Shown here piece by piece: positions 5,489 through 11,293 of a stretch of 11,293 bases of DNA (positions are counted from its first letter, which is position 1; every line of letters starts with the position of its first letter). The stretch lies in the NCBI GenBank assembly GCA_900544195.1, contig UQUJ01000081.1, forward strand, positions 1-11,293, given 5' to 3'. The DNA is from an uncultured Alistipes sp. Its GTDB lineage: Bacteria > Bacteroidota > Bacteroidia > Bacteroidales > UBA932. The notes under the pieces are model-generated. The model was not told the DNA's origin. It ran no database searches and worked only from the letters and a program-made list of their open reading frames with translations. Position numbers and translations under genes: made by a program.

Positions 5489-6420
5489 TATGACGCTTTC
5501 TGAATATTCTTCCTCAAAGGTAGTGAATTACTCTTGATATTCCCTTCCTTTTTCTCGGATCCTTGAATATTCTTTCTTCCCGTGAAGTGATCCATCACGC
5601 TGTAAACCCCGAAGCATTTTCCGAATATGAAGTCGAAGACCGCGATCGGCAATATTCCTTGCCAGAACCTGATGAAGTGGTACGGGAACGGGATTCCCTT
5701 GAAGTTTTTGCCTTTCTCGATGGCCCTGATGACCTTCGCCGCGACTTTCTCCGGCTTCAGAATAGGGAATATCTTTGATTGCACGCCATCGAACATCCCG
5801 GTGTTGATGAAGTACGGAGCCACGGACAGAACTTTGACCTTGCTCTTGGCAAGCTTCAGCTCTATCCTCATGGATTCCGTCCAGCCGATCACCGCCCATT
5901 TGCTGGCGCAGTAAACTGACATTTTAGGAACACCGAGCATCCCAGCCGCGGAGGCGATGTTGCAGATGCATCCGCTGTCCCTTTTGATCATGTCAGGGAG
6001 AGCCTGAAGCGCAACCAACATCGGGGCCGTGGCGTTAACGTCCATCGTAAGGTCGATGTCCTTTACCGTCTGCTTGTCGAACGTGTTGTTGCCTCTGACA
6101 ATTCCGGCGCAGTTGATCAGAACGTCCGCCTGCCCGACTTCATCCACCACTTTTGAATATGTTCGGGCTACGGCATCCGCGTCCGCACAGTTCACCTGAT
6201 AGGAATGGATTCTGTTCTTCGAATCCAGACCTTGATCCGCATCGCTTTGTTTCTTGTACGGCATTCCGCAAAGCTCGATTTCCGTCTTTTTGATGTTGTC
6301 AGGATTGACATCCCAAATCACCAGGTTCGCCACCTCTTTTTCCAGGCAGATGCGTCCCATGATCTTGCCTATTCCGGATGCGCCTCCGGTGATAAGCACG
6401 GTTTTACTTTTCAAATTCAT
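5488..6420 (-). CDS. Short-chain dehydrogenase/reductase (SDR)
   Basis: The 310-residue product is a classical SDR. TGGASGIG (residues 11-18) binds the dinucleotide. Asp37 at the end of beta-2 favours NAD(H). NCAG is at 103-106, Asn129 is in place, and the catalytic set is Ser157, Tyr170 and Lys174 (YCASK). A hydrophobic C-terminal segment (FIRFWQGILPIAVFDFIF) and a basic tail suggest membrane attachment, as in retinol- or 17-beta-HSD-like SDRs. I chose the ATG at 6420 because the Rossmann fold begins immediately after it (MNLKSKTVLITGG); the 36 codons further upstream are not conserved-looking. It is first in a two-gene operon with the aldehyde dehydrogenase, so an alcohol to aldehyde to acid route is likely, with the substrate unknown. 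A possible promoter, TGCCTTTG, one base off consensus, lies at 6479-6486. Confidence 0.9.
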   Translation of the reverse strand: MNLKSKTVLITGGASGIGKIMGRICLEKEVANLVIWDVNPDNIKKTEIELCGMPYKKQSDADQGLDSKNRIHSYQVNCADADAVARTYSKVVDEVGQADVLINCAGIVRGNNTFDKQTVKDIDLTMDVNATAPMLVALQALPDMIKRDSGCICNIASAAGMLGVPKMSVYCASKWAVIGWTESMRIELKLAKSKVKVLSVAPYFINTGMFDGVQSKIFPILKPEKVAAKVIRAIEKGKNFKGIPFPYHFIRFWQGILPIAVFDFIFGKCFGVYSVMDHFTGRKNIQGSEKKEGNIKSNSLPLRKNIQKAS

Positions 6421-6478
6421 ATTATGTACTACTAACAAACCTTCAAAAAATAACCTGTCTGTATCCGGCAACCGGGCG

Positions 6479-6486
6479 CAAAGGCA
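6479..6486 (-). promoter_or_regulatory. Possible -7 box for the SDR-ALDH operon
   Basis: The minus strand reads TGCCTTTG followed by CGCC, one base away from TAnnTTTG. It would give a leader of about 50 nt to the ATG at 6420. I see no convincing -33 element, so this is tentative. Confidence 0.25.
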
Positions 6487-6570
6487 AAACTCATTCTTGA
6501 CTCTGCCAGGCGTAGAAAAGTTGCGCATGGCGATCAGTTCTCAGAAATCAGATCTGCGGCAACTTGTTTT

Positions 6571-6713
6571 CTGCCAGCAAACCACGCATTGTCTTCTGTT
6601 GACAAACCACGCATTGTCTTCTGCCAGCAAACCACACATTGTCTTCTGTCGACAAACCACGCATTGTCTTCTGCCAGCAAACCACGCATTGTCTTCTGTC
6701 GACAAACCACACA
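6571..6713. repeat. 25-bp tandem repeat, ~5.7 copies in an alternating A-B pattern
   Basis: Units start at 6571, 6596, 6621, 6646, 6671 and 6696 (last one partial), each 25 bp and ending CAAACCACGCATTGTCTT (with an A for G in the third). Odd units begin CTGCCAG and even units CTGTYGA, so the true period is 50 bp. The array lies in the 394-bp spacer between the divergent SDR and MATE genes, upstream of both. It is open in several frames but has no start signal or protein-like composition. Confidence 0.8.
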
Positions 6714-6802
6714 AAAGTAAATTCTTTCAACCAATAAACAATGAAATTCGTCCTTTTGAAAAGTATTCGGGGCTTGCTGTCGTAATATTTCCACTTTATG
6801 AC

Positions 6803-6810
6803 TACCTTTG
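6803..6810 (+). promoter_or_regulatory. -7 box of the MATE gene, 4 bp before the first ATG
   Basis: TACCTTTG is a perfect match to TAnnTTTG. The expected transcription start falls at about 6813-6816, on the ATG at 6815. The best -33 candidate, CTTG at 6773-6776, is 26 bp away, longer than the usual 19-21. The transcript would be leaderless, or would have a leader of about 10 nt if translation begins at ATG 6824. Confidence 0.5.
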
Positions 6811-6814
6811 TCGT

Positions 6815-8173
6815 ATGGATGCGATGAACAAGGAAATGCTGCGCCTGGCGTTGCCGAGCATACTCGCCAACCTGACCGTGCCGCTGGTCGGGATGGTGGA
6901 CATTGCCGTCGCCGGTCATCTGGACACATCCGCTGCGGCTTTGATCGGCGGAATCTCAGTAGGCTCCCTGATGTTCGACCTGCTTTACTGGAACTTCGGA
7001 TTCCTGCGCGCCGGTACAGGCGGGATGACCGCGCAGGCTTTCGGACGGCAGGATTGGGACGATTGCGTCGGTAACCTTACGAGGGGAGTCGGACTTGCGT
7101 TCATCATAGCCTTCGCCCTGCTCCTGATCCAATGGCCCTTCCAGAAACTGATTTTCCTTTTCGTAGGCTGCTCTGAAGAAGTCCGTTCCCTGGCTCTTGA
7201 ATATTTCTACATCCGCATCTGGGCCGCACCCGCCACTCTCAGCCTGATGGCGTTCCGTGGCTGGTTCATCGGAATGCAGGACACATTCAGCTCGATGCTG
7301 ACCGATCTCATCGTCAACGGTGGCAACATCCTGTTCAGCATCCTTCTGACCTTCGGAATCCCAGGAACAGCCTTTAATGGCCTTGGCTTCAAAGGAATAG
7401 CCTTGGGAACAGTCGTGGCGCAATATTCAGGACTCCTCTTCGCCGGGGGCCGTGTCGCTATTAAATTCAGGAATATAACAGGAGGTGTCTCGGTGCTGAA
7501 TCTCAAGGCCGCTTTCAGTGGCGACAAAGTCCGGAGATTCTTCTCCGTCAACCGAGACCTTTTCATCCGCTCGGTCTGCCTGATAATCGTCTATCTGGCA
7601 TTCACCGCCATCTCCGCCCGTTTCGGAGACGTGTTGTTGGCCTCCTGTGCGATCATGCTGAAGCTTCTTTTGGTATTCTCCTATTTCACAGACGGTTTCG
7701 CTTTCGCCGGCGAGGCACTCACCGGAAAGTTTGTCGGTGTCCGTTGGCCTCAGATGGTCCGGCGGACCGTGGACTACACATTTGGTTGGAGTATGGGAAT
7801 CGGAATCATATTCGTTTTCATCTATGCCGTCTTCGGAATGTCGATGGTCCGTCTTCTGACATCCGACGGCATTGTTGTTGAGGCCACCCGCACCTTTATG
7901 CCGTGGCTCGTCCTCTTCCCTTTGGTAAGTTGCCCCGCCTTCACCTGGGACGGCATCTACACCGGAGCCACCGCCACCAAGGCGATGCGTGACTCCAACA
8001 TCGGCTGCGTCTTCGCCTTCTTCGCCGTCTGGCTTCTGGGAATGTTCCTCTTAAGGCCAAAAGGAACAGCCGCCGCCCACCTCCTCTTCGCCGCCTACTA
8101 CGCCCACGTCATCTTCCGCTCCCTCTACCAGACCTTCTGTTATCGTAAAGCCATCCTCGCCCCTATCCTGTAG
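6815..8173 (+). CDS. MATE-family (DinF-like) efflux transporter
   Basis: The protein is 452 residues from ATG 6815, or 449 from ATG 6824. It has about twelve hydrophobic segments, as in multidrug and toxic compound extrusion transporters. The start NKEMLRLALPSILANLTVPL followed by VDIAVAGHL is the typical first helix of MATE/DinF proteins. FRGWFIGMQDT in the middle of the chain is typical of the DinF branch. Members are Na+ or H+ antiporters that export cationic drugs, dyes or metabolites across the inner membrane; the substrate here is unknown. The open frame extends upstream to 6254 but crosses the 25-bp repeats and the promoter, so I reject the longer start. Homologues usually begin MNKE/MNRE, which favours 6824 slightly. 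The last codons and the stop lie in a 37-bp stretch repeated at 8216-8252. Confidence 0.9.
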   Translation: MDAMNKEMLRLALPSILANLTVPLVGMVDIAVAGHLDTSAAALIGGISVGSLMFDLLYWNFGFLRAGTGGMTAQAFGRQDWDDCVGNLTRGVGLAFIIAFALLLIQWPFQKLIFLFVGCSEEVRSLALEYFYIRIWAAPATLSLMAFRGWFIGMQDTFSSMLTDLIVNGGNILFSILLTFGIPGTAFNGLGFKGIALGTVVAQYSGLLFAGGRVAIKFRNITGGVSVLNLKAAFSGDKVRRFFSVNRDLFIRSVCLIIVYLAFTAISARFGDVLLASCAIMLKLLLVFSYFTDGFAFAGEALTGKFVGVRWPQMVRRTVDYTFGWSMGIGIIFVFIYAVFGMSMVRLLTSDGIVVEATRTFMPWLVLFPLVSCPAFTWDGIYTGATATKAMRDSNIGCVFAFFAVWLLGMFLLRPKGTAAAHLLFAAYYAHVIFRSLYQTFCYRKAILAPIL

Positions 8174-8252
8174 TCTGGCTGCACCCGGGGCATGTGCTTC
8201 GCGTCGTCGAATCCGGCCATCCTCGCCCCTATCCTGTAGTCTGGCTGCACCC
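8150..8252. repeat. 37-bp direct repeat covering the end of the MATE gene
   Basis: Positions 8150-8186 and 8216-8252 are identical (starting GCCATCCTCGCCCCTATCC and ending GGCTGCACCC), 66 bp apart. The first copy encodes the last residues of the MATE protein (AILAPIL) and its stop codon. The second is an extra copy in the spacer. It reads as a local duplication of the gene end. Confidence 0.85.
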
Positions 8253-8282
8253 TTTAGAGACGAAAAGAGGAGAATACGTTGA

Positions 8283-8420
8283 GGCTGACCCAAAAGGTCA
8301 GCCCCCCCCCTCATGCATTTCAACCCCCAGTCACTCCGTGACAGCCCCTGAGGGGCATGGGGAAAGGATTCCCCAACCCCCTTCGGTCGCTTTGCTCCGA
8401 GTCTTGTGGCTTTTGAGCCA
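8283..8420. repeat. Cluster of short hairpins in the convergent MATE-flippase spacer
   Basis: At least five perfect stems follow one another. GGCTGACC/GGTCAGCC is at 8283-8303, followed by a run of nine C (8302-8310). GTCAC/GTGAC is at 8330-8342. GCCCCT/AGGGGC is at 8344-8356. GGGGAA/TTCCCC is at 8359-8374. TGGCT/AGCCA is at 8407-8420. The cluster probably acts as a bidirectional terminator or REP-like block for the converging genes. No stem is followed by a strong T run on the plus strand; on the minus strand AAAAAA at 8429-8434 gives a T tract. Confidence 0.5.
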
Positions 8421-8497
8421 GCCTTATCAAAAAAGACCGGAAGTGTTGCCTGATAATGGATCCAGCGCAGGCCTGATGTTCATAATCCCGTAAAGGA

Positions 8498-9979
8498 TTA
8501 GCGTTTCTTAAAATATTTCCCGACAACGGGCAGGGAGGAGAGGGGAAAGTCGCGTCTGATGATCACGGCGCAGAAGGCGAGGATCAGGGCGGTGTTTACT
8601 CCGATGGCGGGCCAGATGGCGAGGTGGGCGTTGGCGCCGGACATACATACAAACAGGAACACGGCCAGACAAACGTACATTACGATGTCCTTGAGGGGGT
8701 ACTTGATCGGGTATTTTTTCTGGCCGACAATGTAGGACAGGATCATGGCTACTCCGTAGCCGGCGAATCCGGCCCAGGCGCAGGCCATATAGCTGAACTT
8801 AGGAATGAACAGGATATTCACTCCGAACAGTACGAGGCATCCGATCCCTGAGAACAACGCGCCCCAAAGTGTCTGGTCTGTAAGCTTGTACCAGAACGAC
8901 AGGTTGAAGTAGATTCCCATCATGATCTCGGCTGCCATCACGATAGGCACGACCCTGAGACCCTCCCAATAGCTGCGGCCGATGATGAACTTCAGGATAT
9001 TCATGTACCCGATGACGCAAAGGAACGCGAGGAGGGTGAATATGATGAAGTACTTCATCGCCTTGGCGTACATCTCCTTGCTGTTCTTGTCCGCCGCGCT
9101 GCCGAACACGAACGGCTCGTAGGCATAGCGGAAAGCCTGGGTGATCATCGCCATTATCATCGCGATCTTGACGCAGGCTCCGTAGATGCCAAGCGGTACG
9201 GAAGAGCCTTCTCCGTAGATGAACGGGAATATGATCTGTGAGCCGCTCTGGTTGAGGATTCCGGCGATTCCTAGAACCAGAATCGGCCAGCTGTAGCCGA
9301 GCATCCTTTTCAGTAGCCCGCCGTCGAATCCGAACTTGAATCCGCACAGCTCCCTCCAGAAGAAAAGGGTGATTAACGCCGTGCAGAACAGATTGATGTA
9401 GAACACATAACCCACGTTAAGTCCGTCATCGTAGATTCCGAACGGATTCAAACCCAACTTCGGCAGAATCACGAAGTAAGCGAGATTCATGAATATGTTC
9501 AATCCGATGAAGAGTAGTTTCAGCGCGGCGAATTTAAGAGGGCGCTTCTTGTGCCTCAGGTATGCGAACGGGATGCATTGGAAAGCGTCGATCGCCACCG
9601 TGGCGGCCATCGCCCAGACGTAGGACGGATGGTCAGCGTAGCCAAGGGCCGAGGAAATCGGCCTGATGAAAAGCACGACCAACCCCGCGAACAGCACCGA
9701 GGTCGTCAGCACCGAAGTAAGGATCGTTGAATATACCTTGTCCGGATCCTCTCCCTCTTTGTTGGAGAATCTGAAGAATGTCGTCTCCATCCCGTAGGTC
9801 AGTATGACAAGCAGCAGGGCCGTGTAGGCGTACAGGTTCGTCACGACACCGTAGCCACCGCTTGACGAAGCGATGACGTGGGTGTAAAGCGGGACGAGGA
9901 GGTAGTTGAGGAACCTCCCGATGATGCTGCTGAGGCCGTAGATCGCCGTGTCCTTGGCCAATGACTTCAGATTTGCCAT
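8498..9979 (-). CDS. Polysaccharide / oligosaccharide flippase family membrane protein
   Basis: This 493-residue protein is almost entirely hydrophobic, with about 14 predicted membrane segments. It opens with a conserved MOP-superfamily first helix (DTAIYGLSSIIGRFLNYLL followed by PLYTHV). Further blocks such as TYGMETTFFRFSNKE and the FRYAYEPFVF loop fit the Wzx-like, polysaccharide biosynthesis C-terminal type that is common as a stand-alone gene in Bacteroidota. It likely moves lipid-linked saccharides across the inner membrane for envelope glycan synthesis; the cargo cannot be read from the sequence. No glycosyltransferase genes are in the window, so it is not inside a visible capsule locus. 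A perfect TAATCC/GGATTA hairpin (8483-8500) overlaps its stop codon. No clear promoter is seen in 9980-10133. Confidence 0.85.
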   Translation of the reverse strand: MANLKSLAKDTAIYGLSSIIGRFLNYLLVPLYTHVIASSSGGYGVVTNLYAYTALLLVILTYGMETTFFRFSNKEGEDPDKVYSTILTSVLTTSVLFAGLVVLFIRPISSALGYADHPSYVWAMAATVAIDAFQCIPFAYLRHKKRPLKFAALKLLFIGLNIFMNLAYFVILPKLGLNPFGIYDDGLNVGYVFYINLFCTALITLFFWRELCGFKFGFDGGLLKRMLGYSWPILVLGIAGILNQSGSQIIFPFIYGEGSSVPLGIYGACVKIAMIMAMITQAFRYAYEPFVFGSAADKNSKEMYAKAMKYFIIFTLLAFLCVIGYMNILKFIIGRSYWEGLRVVPIVMAAEIMMGIYFNLSFWYKLTDQTLWGALFSGIGCLVLFGVNILFIPKFSYMACAWAGFAGYGVAMILSYIVGQKKYPIKYPLKDIVMYVCLAVFLFVCMSGANAHLAIWPAIGVNTALILAFCAVIIRRDFPLSSLPVVGKYFKKR

Positions 9980-10015
9980 TCTATGTTAATTTCAATATTA
10001 CTCTTTCCGAGCACT

Positions 10016-10078
10016 GAGCTTGTTACTCCGGTCACCGAGCTTGTTACTCCGGTCACCGAGCTTGTCACTCCGGTCACC
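10016..10078. repeat. 21-bp tandem repeat, three full copies
   Basis: GAGCTTGTTACTCCGGTCACC occurs at 10016-10036 and 10037-10057, and once with a T-to-C change at 10058-10078. A fourth copy begins at 10079 and becomes the left arm of the hairpin that ends at 10119. The sequence is of the kind seen as dispersed intergenic repeats in Bacteroidota genomes. Confidence 0.8.
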
Positions 10079-10119
10079 GAGCTTGTCGAAGTGGCGGGAA
10101 GAGTTGCTTCGACAGGCTC
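10079..10119. terminator. Repeat-derived hairpin between SGNH hydrolase and flippase genes
   Basis: GAGCTTGTCGAAG (10079-10091) pairs with CTTCGACAGGCTC (10107-10119), 13 bp with one G-T type pair, loop 15 nt. It starts 14 bp after the hydrolase stop on the minus strand. It has no T tract, so a role as transcription stop, mRNA stabiliser or BIME-like repeat is unresolved. Confidence 0.5.
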
Positions 10120-10133
10120 AGCAACCAATGAAA

Positions 10134-11225
10134 TCACCTGATTCCGTACTTGCGCAGAATCTTGACGATAGGCTTCCTGATGGACTCGGCCCAGAGTGTG
10201 TAGCCGTAATCCGAAGGGTGTATTCCGTCCACAGAGGTCTCGTGGTTCGGAGCCGTCGCGCAGGTCGCGGTTACGAAATAGACATCAGCATATTTCTTCA
10301 CCGCTATATTCATAAGGCTGTCAACAACTTCCATTCTGCGTCCTTCGCTCTTGTCGCTGCCCGTGTTGAAATTGCGGCTTTCCCTGTAGATTGTCTTCTG
10401 GAAGATCATCGGGACTCCTGGATGGGCTGCCTGAACCTTCTCGATGAACGGGAATAATCTCTCCTCGATCTGCTCCGGTGTCGGATTCGAGAACGAGTCG
10501 AACACGAAAGCGTCCACATCGGCGGCGCAGAGCACATCTGCAAAATAGGATTGGAGCTTGCAGTTGCCGCTGCATCCGAGGCTGAGGAACTGGAGACCGG
10601 TCATCCTCGAAAGCTGGTCAGGGTAGGACATCCCGGCTCTGGAAGTGCTGATTCCGTGCGTGAAGCTGGAACCGAATATTCCGATCCTGTGGCGGAAAGG
10701 ATTCTCGATGGCCTCGATCGTGGCTCCTTCGTTGACTCCGATCTGGATGGATTTCTCCTCGCTCAGGATAGGCAGGTACATCAGACACTCGTGCATGGAA
10801 CCGTCCAGATTGCCGATAAGCACGACATTGTCATCCGGTTTCTGGTCAGATGTCACCTTCGAGGCTGCCCAGAGCCATTTCCCGTCTTTCTTTATGTAAA
10901 GGTCATAGCCTCTTGCGGCGAGTCCTCCGGTGTTGACCGGAAAGCCTCTGTCAAGGTATTTGGTCTTGACCGTTATGGTCTTGGAATCCGTCCTGAACGC
11001 CACGGAAAGACCGGCCGACATCCTGACCTGCTTGTTCTCTCCGGCCGTGAACCCCTTGAACTTAACGGTGTCCACCCTGTGGTAAGGGTTAGGAGTGTCG
11101 GTCATAAGTTTTCCGACCATAGTAAGGTCGGACGCCTCGGTGAAAGTGTACTTCACCGGTTTTTTCTGCGCGGACATCGTCACTGCCGTGAGTGACAACA
11201 TCAAGATTGCGATTGTTTTTCTCAT
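10134..11225 (-). CDS. Secreted SGNH/GDSL-family hydrolase (probable esterase)
   Basis: The 363-residue protein has a cleavable signal peptide (basic start, hydrophobic core, likely cut after MSA at residue 19). Residues ~25-175 form a beta-rich N-terminal domain of the type that precedes SGNH hydrolases in Bacteroidota. The catalytic domain follows: IFGSSFTHG with nucleophile Ser187, LGCSGN with Gly217 and Asn221, SFSNPTP with Asn247, and DGIHPSD with Asp333 and His336. All four SGNH blocks are thus present, although the first reads GSS and not GDS. Such enzymes remove acyl groups, often acetyl, from glycans or other esters in the periplasm or outside the cell; the substrate is unknown. I chose ATG 11225 because the signal peptide starts there; the longer frame reads into a repeat element. 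The MITE-like end lies only 14 bp upstream, so the native promoter may have been displaced. Confidence 0.9.
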   Translation of the reverse strand: MRKTIAILMLSLTAVTMSAQKKPVKYTFTEASDLTMVGKLMTDTPNPYHRVDTVKFKGFTAGENKQVRMSAGLSVAFRTDSKTITVKTKYLDRGFPVNTGGLAARGYDLYIKKDGKWLWAASKVTSDQKPDDNVVLIGNLDGSMHECLMYLPILSEEKSIQIGVNEGATIEAIENPFRHRIGIFGSSFTHGISTSRAGMSYPDQLSRMTGLQFLSLGCSGNCKLQSYFADVLCAADVDAFVFDSFSNPTPEQIEERLFPFIEKVQAAHPGVPMIFQKTIYRESRNFNTGSDKSEGRRMEVVDSLMNIAVKKYADVYFVTATCATAPNHETSVDGIHPSDYGYTLWAESIRKPIVKILRKYGIR

Positions 11226-11239
11226 ATTGTTTTGATATT

Positions 11240-11293
11240 TGAGCCCACTTGAAATAGTGCCATTTGCCACTTTTTACCCCTTACAGAAGTATC
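11240..11293. mobile_element. MITE-like element, copy 2 (cut by the right edge)
   Basis: From TGAGCCCACTTGAAATAGT to the end of the window, 52 of 54 bases equal positions 2443-2496. Its visible terminal repeat is an exact inverse of the right terminal repeat of copy 1. Only one end is in view, so it could equally be the end of a full insertion sequence sharing these termini. It begins 14 bp upstream of the SGNH hydrolase start codon. Confidence 0.6.

Noticed and set aside
6421..6528. 36-residue N-terminal extension of the SDR
   Set aside because: The Rossmann fold begins right after ATG 6420, and the extension has no signal peptide or conserved motif.
6571..6716. Possible CRISPR array
   Set aside because: There are no unique spacers: the segments between the repeated parts are 4-7 bp and alternate between two versions. 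No cas gene is nearby.
6254..6814. 187-residue N-terminal extension of the MATE protein
   Set aside because: It crosses the antisense SDR gene, the 25-bp repeats and the -7 box; the family starts at the first helix near 6815-6824.
10016..10091. Possible CRISPR array or coding repeat
   Set aside because: The 21-bp units are directly contiguous without spacers, and the open frame through them has no protein-like features.
2443..11293. Composite transposon bounded by the two MITE-like copies
   Set aside because: The copies are in direct orientation with no transposase, and the genes between them look like ordinary chromosomal genes; shared movement is not supported.

Overview
The window looks like a chromosomal segment of a Bacteroidales-type Bacteroidota, of roughly even base composition and probably gut-derived. 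Two secreted lipoproteins carry acidic residues straight after the lipobox cysteine, as in surface lipoproteins of this phylum. One of them is a FISUMP-type protein. Three good matches to the Bacteroidetes -7 box TAnnTTTG are present, and the families found (BIG2, Rhs/YD repeat, FISUMP, MATE, SGNH hydrolase) are all common there. No species can be named from the sequence alone.

Layout. Positions 1-200 hold a leftward promoter, four 13-bp palindromic iterons and the first 15 codons of a divergent gene that leaves the window. Positions 201-1483 encode a BIG2-containing lipoprotein split by a one-base frameshift. Positions 1484-2755 contain no intact gene but much else: a hairpin, an antisense Rhs remnant, about two and a half copies of a 137-bp tandem repeat, an isolated promoter-terminator pair (candidate small RNA), a ~100-bp MITE-like element, a leftward terminator and a second ~96-bp MITE-like element. 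Positions 2756-3986 (minus) hold a FISUMP lipoprotein, also frameshifted, here by an apparent 4-bp duplication. Positions 4115-6420 (minus) are a two-gene operon, a short-chain dehydrogenase followed by a class 3-type aldehyde dehydrogenase. Positions 6421-6814 carry a 25-bp tandem repeat and the promoter of a divergent MATE/DinF-like exporter (6815-8173). A hairpin-rich spacer with a 37-bp direct repeat (8150-8497) separates it from a convergent polysaccharide flippase (8498-9979, minus). A 21-bp tandem repeat plus hairpin (10016-10119) lies between the flippase and a secreted SGNH hydrolase (10134-11225, minus). A second copy of the first MITE-like element starts 14 bp upstream of the hydrolase start codon and runs off the right edge.

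The SDR and ALDH genes overlap by one base and would plausibly oxidise a hydrophobic alcohol to an aldehyde and then to an acid. The other genes read as independent envelope or export functions. The left 4 kb is a decaying accessory zone (two frameshifted lipoproteins, an Rhs remnant, repeats, MITEs); the right part is ordinary housekeeping or envelope genes separated by repeat-rich spacers. I see no complete novel multi-gene system. The most unusual material is the set of non-coding arrays and small elements.
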